Source of the DNA: Gramella sp. KN1008 | Lineage (GTDB): Bacteria; Bacteroidota; Bacteroidia; Flavobacteriales; Flavobacteriaceae | Length of the DNA: 64,000 nt | Assembly (NCBI RefSeq): GCF_004332155.1 | Contig: NZ_SJDV01000001.1 | Coordinates: forward strand, 620,001-684,000 | Reading direction: 5' to 3' | Part shown: positions 38,559 to 46,999 of the stretch, one piece after another | Layout: every line of letters begins with the position of its first letter | How positions within the stretch are numbered: position 1 is the first letter of the stretch | Translations under genes and position numbers: made by a program | Notes under the pieces: generated by a model | Told to the model about the DNA's origin: nothing | What the model saw: the letters and a program-made list of their open reading frames with translations, nothing else | Databases searched by the model: none

Positions 38559-38566
38559 CAAAGTTA
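38559..38566 (-). promoter_or_regulatory. -7 element for the plug-DUF3667-apaG run
   Basis: The minus strand reads TAACTTTG, a full TAnnTTTG match, 16 bases before the chosen start of the plug gene. Confidence 0.5.
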
Positions 38567-38654
38567 GAAGAAATCTGGTTTTTTCCTGAATTTATTTTAA
38601 CAGTCGCCCTTTGAAAATTCTAATATTTGTTGGGATAAATGAAGTGAAAATTCA

Positions 38655-38662
38655 TAAATTTG
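38655..38662 (+). promoter_or_regulatory. Promoter of the nqrABCDEF operon
   Basis: TAAATTTG matches the -7 consensus, with a TTG at 38630-38632 (22-base spacer) as a candidate -33 box. The predicted leader is about 35 bases. Confidence 0.55.
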
Positions 38663-38702
38663 CACGACTTTAAACTAAAAATTTTAACATACACTCCATC
38701 CT

Positions 38703-40046
38703 ATGTCAAAAGACATTCGAATTAAAAGAGGATTGACTCTGCGATTAGAAGGGGAGGCGGAAAAAGAGCTGGTCAAGGCTCCAAGATCAAAAACTTACTC
38801 GATCAAACCGCCGGATTTTCACACTGTAGTACCGAAAATGGTTGTAAAAGAAGGGGCGAAGCTCCTTGCCGGTGATGAAATTTTCTATTCAAAATATACA
38901 GATCAAATTCGCTTCACCACACCGGTAAGCGGTGTTCTAAAAGAAATTAAACGAGGAGATAAAAGAAGAATTCTTGAGGTTATTATCGAGGCAGATCCAG
39001 AAAATGTTTACCGCGATTTCGGTAAGATGGATGCAGCGAAAGCTGAAGCCAAAGATGTAAAGGAAAGAATTCTTGAAAGTGGTTGCGGGGCATTTATTTA
39101 CCAGCGCCCTTATGATATCGTTGCCGATCCGGCCGATACTCCAAAAGCTATTTTCATCTCTGCCGCTACCACCGCACCTCTTGCAGCCGATAAAGGTTTT
39201 ATCATCAAAGATAAACTGGAGGCTTTTCAGGAAGGGATCAATGCTTTAAAGAAACTAACGCCCGGAACCGTTCATCTTTGTGTAGATGATAGCTCTGCTG
39301 AATATTTGAAGAATATTCAAGGAGTAGAGCTTCATCATGTAAAGGGGCCTCATCCCGCAGGAAATGTGGGGGTTCAGATCCATAAGATCGACCCTATAAA
39401 CAGGGGAGAGCGTGTTTGGACGGTTGGAGTAGAGGACGTTGCCATTATAGGTAACGTTTTTCTTACTGGTGAATTCAGGGCAGAGCGAACCATAGCTGTT
39501 ACTGGAAGTGAAGCCAGTAACCGTAAATACTTCCAGGCGATAATAGGAGCCAATGTAGCCGATTTTATCGGTGAGGTTTCAGATAGCGTTCGTATCATTT
39601 CAGGTGATGTTCTAACCGGAACTAAACTTTCCAACGGGCAGCACATCTGTTTCCATGATAATGAAGTGACCATGATTCCGGAAGGTGACAACTACAGATT
39701 GTTCGGTTGGTTGCCTTTTACCTATAACAATATACATTCAAATTCCAGAACTTCCCTGTCCTGGTTATTCCCGAAGAAAAAGTACACGCCCACCACAAAC
39801 CTTAACGGTGAAGAGCGTGCACTGGTGGTAACAGGAGAAATGGAAGAAGTTCTTCCAATGGATGTCTATCCAATGCAGCTTATTAAAGCGTGTATGGCTG
39901 GAGATATCGAAAAAATGGAAAACCTTGGAATCTATGAAGTGGCACCTGAGGATTTCGCGTTAGTTGAATACGTGAATACTTCTAAACTTGAAGTTCAGGA
40001 AGTTATTAGATTAGGTTTGGATTTAATGATCACCGAAGTAGGTTAA
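38703..40046 (+). CDS. nqrA: Na+-translocating NADH:quinone reductase subunit A
   Basis: NqrA is the cytoplasmic, cofactor-free subunit of the sodium pump. The 447 residues match the usual length and start MSKDIRIKRGLTLRLEGEAEK, followed by a lipoyl-like loop (VVPKMVVKEGAKLLAGDEIFY). The Rossmann-like core contains KAIFISAATTAPLAADKGFI and HHVKGPHPAGNVGVQIHKIDPI. It opens a six-gene operon with gaps of 2-29 bases, ended by the hairpin at 44693. Confidence 0.97.
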   Translation: MSKDIRIKRGLTLRLEGEAEKELVKAPRSKTYSIKPPDFHTVVPKMVVKEGAKLLAGDEIFYSKYTDQIRFTTPVSGVLKEIKRGDKRRILEVIIEADPENVYRDFGKMDAAKAEAKDVKERILESGCGAFIYQRPYDIVADPADTPKAIFISAATTAPLAADKGFIIKDKLEAFQEGINALKKLTPGTVHLCVDDSSAEYLKNIQGVELHHVKGPHPAGNVGVQIHKIDPINRGERVWTVGVEDVAIIGNVFLTGEFRAERTIAVTGSEASNRKYFQAIIGANVADFIGEVSDSVRIISGDVLTGTKLSNGQHICFHDNEVTMIPEGDNYRLFGWLPFTYNNIHSNSRTSLSWLFPKKKYTPTTNLNGEERALVVTGEMEEVLPMDVYPMQLIKACMAGDIEKMENLGIYEVAPEDFALVEYVNTSKLEVQEVIRLGLDLMITEVG

Positions 40047-40060
40047 AAAGCTGAAGAACT

Positions 40061-41242
40061 ATGGAATGGATTAGACAAAGATTAGATAAAATAAAGCAAC
40101 CTTTTCAAAAAGGAAGAAAATATGAAAAGTTCGCTCCGGCCTTTAATGCTCTGGATACTTTCCTATTTACTCCTAATCATACAACTCAAAAAGGTGCACA
40201 TATTCGAGATGCCGTAGACCTGAAAAGGACAATGATCACGGTGGTGCTCGCTCTTGTTCCCGCCCTTATCTTCGGAATGTGGAACGGTGGATATCAATAC
40301 TACACTCAACTTGGAGAGTCTTTCACTTTCTGGGATGCGTTAGGTCATGGAGCACTTAAGATCATACCTATGATCGTAGTGTCTTATGTAGTAGGTCTTG
40401 GATTAGAATTCGCATTTGCGATATTCAGAGGGCATGAGGTGAATGAAGGTTATCTGGTAACAGGACTTCTTATCCCTATGATCATGCCAATAGATATACC
40501 GCTTTGGATGGTGGCATTATCTGTTGTTTTTGCAGTGCTTATCGGAAAAGAGGCTTTCGGGGGAACCGGAATGAATATTCTTAACCCGGCACTTACCGCA
40601 CGGGCTTTTGCTTTCTTTGCCTACCCAACTTATATGTCGGGTAACAAGGTATGGGTTAGTGAAGCTTCTGAAGTTGACGCTATATCGGGAGAAACGATCC
40701 TTGGAAAACTTGCTTCCGGAAGTGAGGTGGGCTATTCAGCAATGGATATGTTCTACGGGTTTATCCCCGGCTCGATCTCAGAAACATCGGTACTATGTAT
40801 TCTTGCCGGAGCCCTCTTATTGATTCTTACTAAAGTGGGAAGCTGGAGAATTATCGTAAGTTCCTTTATAGGTGCGGCCGTAATGGGTCTTATCTTTAAT
40901 GCCCTGCCATCTCTAGGTGTGTCAGGAAATGAACTTACAAATTTCCCTTGGTATTTGCATTTATTAGTGGGAGGTCTTGCATTCGGTATTGTGTTCATGG
41001 CCACAGATCCTGTGTCTGCGGCGCAGACCACCAGAGGAAAATGGATCTACGGATTCCTTATTGGATTCTTCTCTATTATGATACGCGTATTCAACCCGGC
41101 ATATCCCGAAGGAGTGATGTTAGCGATATTGTTGATGAACGTATTTGCTCCTACTATTGATCATTATGTCATTCAGGCGAATATCAAAAGAAGAAAGAAA
41201 AGACTTGAAAAAGCTAATACTCAGGTAGAAACAGCAGTTTAG
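40061..41242 (+). CDS. nqrB: Na+-translocating NADH:quinone reductase subunit B
   Basis: NqrB is an integral membrane subunit that holds riboflavin and a covalently bound FMN and forms part of the sodium path. It has 393 residues with about ten hydrophobic segments. The conserved FGGTGMNILNPALTARAF block is present. The flavinylation site reads D206-A-I-S-G-E-T212; the usual consensus Dxx(S/T)GA(S/T) has Ala where this protein has Glu211. The acceptor Thr212 itself is kept. Its paralogous site in NqrC (DAISGAT) is canonical. Confidence 0.96.
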   Translation: MEWIRQRLDKIKQPFQKGRKYEKFAPAFNALDTFLFTPNHTTQKGAHIRDAVDLKRTMITVVLALVPALIFGMWNGGYQYYTQLGESFTFWDALGHGALKIIPMIVVSYVVGLGLEFAFAIFRGHEVNEGYLVTGLLIPMIMPIDIPLWMVALSVVFAVLIGKEAFGGTGMNILNPALTARAFAFFAYPTYMSGNKVWVSEASEVDAISGETILGKLASGSEVGYSAMDMFYGFIPGSISETSVLCILAGALLLILTKVGSWRIIVSSFIGAAVMGLIFNALPSLGVSGNELTNFPWYLHLLVGGLAFGIVFMATDPVSAAQTTRGKWIYGFLIGFFSIMIRVFNPAYPEGVMLAILLMNVFAPTIDHYVIQANIKRRKKRLEKANTQVETAV

Positions 41243-41244
41243 TT

Positions 41245-41988
41245 ATGGAAGAAAAATCAGTAAATAAGACAAACAGCAACGGTTATACATTCATGTTTGC
41301 CGTGGTCATGGTAGTGGTTGTGGCATCGGTACTTGCTTTTGCGGCTACTTCCCTTAAGCCTACCCAGCAGGAGAATGTGAGAAGAGAGAAGATGCAGAAC
41401 ATTCTGGCTACTGTAGGGATTGAAACATCCAGAGAAGGTGCTCAGGAACAGTATGACAAATATATTGTAGAGGAACTTGCCCTGGACAGTAATGGGGAAG
41501 TAGATGAGTCGGCAAATGCATTCGAGGTGGACCTTGCAAAGGAACTTAAAAAGCCTGTTGAAGAGCAGATATTTCCGCTGTATATCGCCGATGTTGAAGG
41601 TGAGAAATACTATGTTGTTCCTCTAAGAGGTAACGGACTATGGAATGCCATCTTTGGATACATTTCCATTAAGGACGATATCAACACAGTTAAGGGAGCA
41701 ACTTTTGATCATGTCGGGGAAACCCCGGGACTTGGTGCGGAAATCACTAAAGAATGGTTCAAGGAATCTTTTGAAAATGAAAAGATCTTTGATGAAAATG
41801 GTAATCTGGTAGGTGTTTCTGTTGTAAAAGGAGATATAGATCCTTCAGATAAGGATGATAATAAGGTAGATGCAATCTCAGGCGCAACCATTACAGGTGA
41901 TGGTGTTTCTGATATGATCTCAGAGAGGCTTAAGAGATATCTGCCATATTTCAGGAAACAAGGAGATATTAAAGTAGCAATAAAATAA
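41245..41988 (+). CDS. nqrC: Na+-translocating NADH:quinone reductase subunit C
   Basis: NqrC carries a covalent FMN on the periplasmic side. One N-terminal membrane helix (about 13-33) precedes the FMN-binding domain. The ApbE target motif D209-A-I-S-G-A-T215 is intact, and [17 protein letters not shown] is the expected upstream block. The 247-residue length is normal. It lies 2 bases after nqrB and 2 bases before nqrD. The apbE gene that would attach its FMN is at 45219-46229. Confidence 0.97.
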   Translation: MEEKSVNKTNSNGYTFMFAVVMVVVVASVLAFAATSLKPTQQENVRREKMQNILATVGIETSREGAQEQYDKYIVEELALDSNGEVDESANAFEVDLAKELKKPVEEQIFPLYIADVEGEKYYVVPLRGNGLWNAIFGYISIKDDINTVKGATFDHVGETPGLGAEITKEWFKESFENEKIFDENGNLVGVSVVKGDIDPSDKDDNKVDAISGATITGDGVSDMISERLKRYLPYFRKQGDIKVAIK

Positions 41989-41990
41989 TT

Positions 41991-42737
41991 ATGGCTAAAG
42001 AGAAAAAATATAACTCTGCAAAAGAGGAAGAAAAGAAACAGGAGATGATCCTTTTTCTTTCAGATTCTGAAGAAAAGGAGAGCTTCTTATCAAGAGCGAA
42101 TAGAAAATTATTAAGTGATCCTTTGGATGACAATAACCCTATTACCGTACAGGTGCTAGGTATTTGTTCAGCCCTTGCGATTACGGTTCAGCTGGAACCG
42201 GCAGTGGTAATGGCGATCGCGGTAATGGCGGTAATGGCTTTTAGTAATGTCATTATCTCCCTTTTAAGAAATATGATTCCCAGCCGTATCAGGATCATTG
42301 TGCAGCTGGTGGTTGTGGCTTCAATGGTAATTCTTGTAGACCAGGTCCTAAAGGCTTATGCATATGATGTGAGTAAACAGCTTGCAGTATTTATTGGTCT
42401 TATCATTACCAACTGTATCGTGATGGGCCGTCTTGAAGCTTTTGCCTTAGGTAATGGAGTTTGGAAATCATTTCTTGATGGAATTGGGAATGCTGCAGGA
42501 TATGGGTTGATCCTTATCATTGTTGCCTTTATCAGAGAGCTTCTTGGTTCAGGAAAGTTATTCGGATTTGAAGTTCTAGGTCATAAAGGAGCTACTTTGG
42601 CCGATTCTACCGGGCTGTATGCTCTGGGATATGAAAATAACGGTTTGATGCTCCTTTCTCCAATGGCACTTATTGTGGTAGGTGTGATCATCTGGGTGCA
42701 GCGTGCAAGAAACCGTAAACTGATAGAAGAAAACTAA
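41991..42737 (+). CDS. nqrD: Na+-translocating NADH:quinone reductase subunit D
   Basis: NqrD is a six-helix membrane subunit homologous to NqrE and RnfA/E. The core starts at [27 protein letters not shown] and contains the half-helix signature [21 protein letters not shown] and REILGSGK-type segment ([11 protein letters not shown]). At 248 residues it is about 38 longer than the Vibrio protein because of a charged Lys/Glu-rich N-terminus (about 1-45). An internal start at Met19 ([14 protein letters not shown]) cannot be excluded. Confidence 0.95.
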   Translation: MAKEKKYNSAKEEEKKQEMILFLSDSEEKESFLSRANRKLLSDPLDDNNPITVQVLGICSALAITVQLEPAVVMAIAVMAVMAFSNVIISLLRNMIPSRIRIIVQLVVVASMVILVDQVLKAYAYDVSKQLAVFIGLIITNCIVMGRLEAFALGNGVWKSFLDGIGNAAGYGLILIIVAFIRELLGSGKLFGFEVLGHKGATLADSTGLYALGYENNGLMLLSPMALIVVGVIIWVQRARNRKLIEEN

Positions 42738-42766
42738 CAGCTTAAAGGCTAAAAAGTATATAAAGA

Positions 42767-43381
42767 ATGGATTTAGTTAACCTTTTTGTAAGAAGTATTT
42801 TCATAGAAAATATGGTATTCGCCTACTTCCTGGGAATGTGTTCCTACCTGGCGGTATCAAAAACTGTAAAAACAGCTGTTGGTTTAGGTGCTGCGGTAAT
42901 CTTTGTATTAGCGATAACCGTACCTATTAACTACCTGCTTGATACTTATTTGCTCCGCCCTGGTGCTTTGAGCTGGCTGGGTGCCGAATATGCCGATATC
43001 GATTTAAGTTTCTTAAGTTTTATCATGTTCATTGCGGTAATCGCATCCATGGTACAGCTTGTAGAGATGATCGTTGAAAAATTTGCACCTGCCCTATATG
43101 GAGCGCTAGGTATTTTCCTGCCGCTTATCGCTGTGAACTGTGCGATTCTGGGAGGGTCATTATTCATGCAGCAAAAGAATTTTATTGGAATCTCTGAAGC
43201 AGTTACTTATGGTCTTGGTAGTGGAATTGGATGGTTCCTTGCTATCCTCGGGATTGCAGCTATTAGAGAAAAAATTGCATACTCAAATGTCCCTGCGCCA
43301 CTAAAAGGTCTTGGTATAACCTTTATCATTACCGGATTGATGGCCCTTGGTTTTATGAGTTTCATGGGAATTAAATTATAA
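42767..43381 (+). CDS. nqrE: Na+-translocating NADH:quinone reductase subunit E
   Basis: NqrE is the membrane partner of NqrD; together they hold an iron centre within inverted half-helices. The 204-residue length is standard. Signature segments are [24 protein letters not shown] and the paired [17 protein letters not shown]. The conserved cysteines in each half (GMCSYL and NCAILG) that ligate iron are present. It sits 29 bases after nqrD. Confidence 0.97.
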   Translation: MDLVNLFVRSIFIENMVFAYFLGMCSYLAVSKTVKTAVGLGAAVIFVLAITVPINYLLDTYLLRPGALSWLGAEYADIDLSFLSFIMFIAVIASMVQLVEMIVEKFAPALYGALGIFLPLIAVNCAILGGSLFMQQKNFIGISEAVTYGLGSGIGWFLAILGIAAIREKIAYSNVPAPLKGLGITFIITGLMALGFMSFMGIKL

Positions 43382-43396
43382 TCGAAAAGAAAGATT

Positions 43397-44683
43397 ATGA
43401 CAGTTATTATAGCGAGTGTAGTAGTATTCTTAGTTCTAATTTTGTTATTGGTATCCGTTTTACTTGGAGCCAAGGCAAAGCTGGCACCATCTGGTCCGGT
43501 AACTATTAATGTAAACAATGAAAAAGATCTTGAAGTAGGTTCTGGAGGAACCTTACTTTCAACTCTTGGAGATAATAAGCTTTTCCTTCCATCTGCTTGT
43601 GGTGGAGGTGGAACCTGTATCCAGTGTAAGTGTATCGTAAAAGAAGGTGGGGGTGCAATTCTTCCCACTGAAGAGCCTCACTTTACCAGAAAAGAGATCG
43701 CTGACGGTTGGAGACTTGGTTGCCAGGTGAAGGTGAAGCAGGACATGAAGATCCAGATCCCTGAAGAGGTATTTGGTATTAAGAAATGGGAAGCTACTGT
43801 AGTCAGAAATTATAACGAGGCGTCGTTCATTAAGGAATTTGTTGTTGAGATTCCTGAAGATATGGACTACAAAGCGGGTGGATATATTCAGATTGAAGTT
43901 CCTAAGTGTGAGGTGAAATTTGAAGATATGGATATCACTGCACACCCTGAAGAGCACGAAACTCCTGATAAGTTCCAAGCGGAGTGGGATAAATTCAAAT
44001 TATGGCCACTTGTAATGAAGAACCCTGAGACAGTGGAGCGTGCTTACTCTATGGCGTCCTACCCTGCTGAAGGGCGTGAGATCATGCTTAACGTACGTAT
44101 TGCTACTCCGCCATGGGATAGGGCAAAGGATACCTGGATGAACGTTAACCCTGGTGTGGCTTCATCTTATATCTTCAGTTTAAAGAAAGGTGATAAGGTT
44201 ACTATTTCTGGACCTTATGGTGAATTCTTCATCAATGAAAGTGATGCAGAAATGTTATACGTAGGAGGTGGTGCTGGAATGGCGCCGATGAGGTCTCACC
44301 TTTACCATTTATTCAGAACACTGAAGACCGATAGAAAAGTTACATACTGGTATGGTGGTCGTTCTAAGCGTGAATTGTTCTATACTGAGCACTTCAGAGC
44401 TCTGGAAAGAGACTTCCCTAACTTTAAATTCTACCTGGCCCTTTCTGAGCCAATGGAAGAAGATAACTGGAAAGTGAAATCAAGTCTTGATGATGAAGGA
44501 GATGGATTCGTAGGATTCATTCACCAGGTAGTGATAGACAATTACCTGTCGCATCATGAAGAGCCGGAAGAGATCGAACTATATTTCTGTGGACCTCCAT
44601 TGATGAACAAAGCCGTTCAGAAAATGGGAGAGGATTTTGGAATCCCCCCAGAGAATATTCGCTTCGATGACTTCGGAGGATAA
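43397..44683 (+). CDS. nqrF: Na+-translocating NADH:quinone reductase subunit F
   Basis: NqrF oxidises NADH and feeds electrons into the pump. Of its 428 residues, 3-25 form the membrane anchor. A 2Fe-2S ferredoxin domain follows with cysteines at about 68, 74, 77 and 109 ([14 protein letters not shown] and GWRLGCQ). The FAD-binding domain has [12 protein letters not shown]. The NADH-binding domain has [16 protein letters not shown] and ends [17 protein letters not shown]. It closes the operon before a strong terminator. Confidence 0.97.
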   Translation: MTVIIASVVVFLVLILLLVSVLLGAKAKLAPSGPVTINVNNEKDLEVGSGGTLLSTLGDNKLFLPSACGGGGTCIQCKCIVKEGGGAILPTEEPHFTRKEIADGWRLGCQVKVKQDMKIQIPEEVFGIKKWEATVVRNYNEASFIKEFVVEIPEDMDYKAGGYIQIEVPKCEVKFEDMDITAHPEEHETPDKFQAEWDKFKLWPLVMKNPETVERAYSMASYPAEGREIMLNVRIATPPWDRAKDTWMNVNPGVASSYIFSLKKGDKVTISGPYGEFFINESDAEMLYVGGGAGMAPMRSHLYHLFRTLKTDRKVTYWYGGRSKRELFYTEHFRALERDFPNFKFYLALSEPMEEDNWKVKSSLDDEGDGFVGFIHQVVIDNYLSHHEEPEEIELYFCGPPLMNKAVQKMGEDFGIPPENIRFDDFGG

Positions 44684-44692
44684 AAGAATAGG

Positions 44693-44717
44693 ATCCCGCT
44701 TCGGCGGGATTTTTTTT
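44693..44717 (+). terminator. Terminator of the nqr operon
   Basis: ATCCCGC and GCGGGAT form a 7-bp perfect stem capped by the very stable TTCG tetraloop and are followed by eight Ts. It lies 9 bases after the nqrF stop. The gene at 44860 therefore needs its own promoter. Confidence 0.95.
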
Positions 44718-44764
44718 ATTATGATTTAAACGGATTGATGCGTCATCTGTTTAGATAACTATCG

Positions 44765-44826
44765 AAGTTGTTTCGGGATCTCAATTAGATATCCCGGAAG
44801 CTGAAACAAGTTCAGTTTGACGAAAG
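44765..44826. repeat. Probable REP-like intergenic inverted repeat
   Basis: TTTCGGGAT (44771-44779) and ATCCCGGAA (44791-44799) pair with one bulge, and a second small hairpin CTGAA/TTCAG lies at 44801-44815. The reverse complement reads like the short intergenic palindromes ending in AACTTGTTTCAG that are scattered through many flavobacterial genomes. No second copy was noticed in this window, so the repeat status is inference. Confidence 0.4.
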
Positions 44827-44847
44827 GAGATTTAATTAGCTTATTTT

Positions 44848-44855
44848 TATCTTTG
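44848..44855 (+). promoter_or_regulatory. -7 element of the 44860-apbE pair
   Basis: TATCTTTG is a full TAnnTTTG match. It ends only 4 bases before the ATG at 44860, so the transcript should be leaderless or nearly so. Confidence 0.55.
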
Positions 44856-44859
44856 CCAC

Positions 44860-45216
44860 ATGCCTAAATTAAGTAGACAGGAATTACACAATCTGGCGAT
44901 GAATATCGTAGGAAAGGATCTTGAGGAGAATGGATTCGAATTTCTTGGTGTGAATTCAGAGCTGAAAAAGAATCCTCAGTTTGTGGCCCTAAAGGCCGGA
45001 AAGCTTCATTTTGTGATTGTTCGAGCTATTGAATATCCGGATGATCCTTCAGCCTTTGATCCAGTTTTCTTTAAAGAGATAAAGGAACACGCCGATAAAT
45101 TTAATGCCCGTACTTTTTATGCCGCTGTGGGACTGGCAAACTCTGGTGATTATGAAAAACCTATCACCAGTGATGAAGATTATGTGGTGAACTACTCCGG
45201 CTGGAAAGAAATTTAA
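44860..45216 (+). CDS. Conserved hypothetical protein between nqrF and apbE
   Basis: A 118-residue, soluble, mixed alpha/beta protein without signal peptide or cysteine motif. It starts MPKLSRQELHNLAMNIVGKDLEENGFEFLG and contains LKAGKLHFVIVRAIEYPDDPSAFD and TFYAAVGLANSGDY. Homologues in flavobacteria are, as I recall, often labelled as an NQR subunit F because of position, but it has none of the NqrF domains. The helix-strand-strand order with ELKKNPQFVALKAGKLHFVIVR faintly resembles a PD-(D/E)XK-type fold without clear catalytic residues. It is 2 bases upstream of apbE, so co-expression is certain if the -7 element is right; a role in NQR maturation is only a guess. Confidence 0.75.
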   Translation: MPKLSRQELHNLAMNIVGKDLEENGFEFLGVNSELKKNPQFVALKAGKLHFVIVRAIEYPDDPSAFDPVFFKEIKEHADKFNARTFYAAVGLANSGDYEKPITSDEDYVVNYSGWKEI

Positions 45217-45218
45217 TT

Positions 45219-46229
45219 ATGAGAAGAATTGGAATTTTATTCATATTGATCTCACTGAACTTTTCCTGTTCAGATGAGAATAGAACGGCACAGCAATTTC
45301 AGGGCGAAGCCTTGGGAACTACCTATGCGGTTCAATTTTTCTCTCAAGAAGACCTCCACTTTGAAAATGCCATGGATAGTATCATAGATGAGATCAATAC
45401 TTCTATGAGCACCTACAGTACCAAATCTGATATTTCCCGGATCAACAGAGGTGATTCAACTGTCAAGGTTGATGAACACTTTAAAAAGGTCTTCAGAGCA
45501 TCAGAAAGGATATACCGGGAGAGTAATGGCTTTTTTGATCCTACCGTTGGCGTTCTTGTAAATGCCTATGGTTTTGGCCCAGGCAAGGCCTTAAAGAAAC
45601 TTGATAGTATTCGTCTGGATTCTCTTAATGGACTTGTTGGCTTCGATAAGCTGAACCTTAGCGAGGATGGAACTCTCTCAAAGGAAAATCCGGCTATTTA
45701 TCTCGATTTTAATGCTATTGCCAAAGGCTATGCTATTGATGTTATAGCTGAATACCTGGAAGCCTACAATATTGAGAATTACCTTATAGAACTTGGCGGT
45801 GAATTGAGAGCGAAGGGTAGAAAACTGAACAGTGATTCAGAGTGGATTGTTGGGATTGATGATCCTATGCAGGCGGGAGGTAGCCGAAGGTTATATGCGA
45901 AATTGAAACTTGAAAATAGCGCTATGGCCACATCGGGCAATTACAGAAAATTCAGGGTTGATTCCACGACAGGGCAGAGATATGTGCATACGATAAATCC
46001 AATTAGTGGGAAGGCTGAGAAGAATAATTTGCTGAGCGTTTCGGTACTTGCTGAAAATTGTATGCTGGCCGACGGATATGCTACTGCGTTTATGGCGCTT
46101 GGTTTGGAAAGAGCCAAAGAGGTACTTGAAGATTTGAATGGTGTGGATGTTTATATGCTTTATTCGGATGATGGAGGAGAAGTGAATGTATATTCCACCC
46201 CGGGTTTCGAAAATCAGCTGGTAGAATAA
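45219..46229 (+). CDS. apbE: FAD:protein FMN transferase (lipoprotein)
   Basis: ApbE attaches FMN from FAD to Thr residues of NqrB and NqrC outside the cytoplasm. The 336-residue protein has a lipoprotein signal ending NFSC with Cys17, followed by SDEN. Family motifs include GTTYAVQFFS, MSTYSTKSDISRINRG, the FAD/Mg site LDFNAIAKGYAIDVIAEYLE, YLIELGGELRAKG, and the C-terminal HTINPISGKAEKNNLLSVSVLAENCMLADGYATAFMALG. It is placed directly behind the nqr operon and its 118-residue neighbour. Its stop is 1 base from the stop of the convergent methyltransferase. Confidence 0.96.
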   Translation: MRRIGILFILISLNFSCSDENRTAQQFQGEALGTTYAVQFFSQEDLHFENAMDSIIDEINTSMSTYSTKSDISRINRGDSTVKVDEHFKKVFRASERIYRESNGFFDPTVGVLVNAYGFGPGKALKKLDSIRLDSLNGLVGFDKLNLSEDGTLSKENPAIYLDFNAIAKGYAIDVIAEYLEAYNIENYLIELGGELRAKGRKLNSDSEWIVGIDDPMQAGGSRRLYAKLKLENSAMATSGNYRKFRVDSTTGQRYVHTINPISGKAEKNNLLSVSVLAENCMLADGYATAFMALGLERAKEVLEDLNGVDVYMLYSDDGGEVNVYSTPGFENQLVE

Positions 46230-46230
46230 A

Positions 46231-46998
46231 TTACTTTTTTCGGCATACGGGAATAATCTCTCCTTTTGCCAGCCGGTAATGATCAATCTCTTCCTTGCTT
46301 AATTTCGAGGTATAATCAACTTCTTCTACCTCGAAGCCTATCTGTCTTAATTTATCAAAATAGTCTCTTCCGTAGACCCTAACGTGGTCATACTGTCCAA
46401 AGATCCTGGCACGTTCTTTAGGATCTGTAATGGAATCATCCTGGAATGTATTTTCCCTGGTAAGGTCCTGAGGAATCTGCAATATTGCCGTTCCTCCCGG
46501 TTTTAAAATACGGTAGAGTTCTTTCATGGCCTTTCGATCATCAGGTATATGTTCCAGAACGTGATTGCATAAAATAAAATCAAAACTCTCTGTTTCAAAA
46601 GGGAGATCACAGATATCAGCCTTTACATCGGCAAGGGGGGAATTAAGATCTGTGGTGGTATAGTGAAGGTTTTTAAGTTTCCGGAAACGCTTATAAAAAG
46701 CCTGTTCGGGCGCAAAGTGCAGAACCTTTAGATCGCTATTGAAAAAAGCGGTTTCATTTTTCAGATAAAGCCATAGGAGTCTATGCCTTTCCAGGGAAAG
46801 GGTAGAAGGGGAAAGTACATTTTCCCTCTGTTCTCCGTAACCATAAGGTAAAAACTTCCTGAAACCGCTTCCGTCAATAGGATCGGTATATCGGTTGCCT
46901 TTAAGATAAATCTTTAAAAACGGCCTTACCAGGTAACTAATTCTAATAAGAAATGGCCTGGGTATGCTATTTAAGGCCAGTTTAAAAAGATTGCTCAT
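46231..46998 (-). CDS. Class I SAM-dependent methyltransferase
   Basis: I start it at 46998 (MSNLFKLALNSIPRPFLIRIS, 255 residues), one base after the stop of the HNH gene; an upstream frame to 47067 would overlap that gene. The Rossmann core has a degenerate motif I (KVLHFAPEQAFYKRF), then DLPFETESFDFILCNHVLEHIPDDRKAMKELYRILKPGG, the post-I/II block of the Methyltransf_11 type. The Arg-rich, hydrophobic N-terminus (about 1-40) suggests membrane association or lipid or glycan substrates. The substrate is unknown. It is the last gene of the gpmI-to-methyltransferase run. Confidence 0.88.
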   Translation of the reverse strand: MSNLFKLALNSIPRPFLIRISYLVRPFLKIYLKGNRYTDPIDGSGFRKFLPYGYGEQRENVLSPSTLSLERHRLLWLYLKNETAFFNSDLKVLHFAPEQAFYKRFRKLKNLHYTTTDLNSPLADVKADICDLPFETESFDFILCNHVLEHIPDDRKAMKELYRILKPGGTAILQIPQDLTRENTFQDDSITDPKERARIFGQYDHVRVYGRDYFDKLRQIGFEVEEVDYTSKLSKEEIDHYRLAKGEIIPVCRKK

Positions 46999-46999
46999 T

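Noticed and set aside
43559..43978. 139-residue minus-strand frame inside nqrF
   Set aside because: It is antisense to the ferredoxin domain of NqrF, which has all four cysteines.
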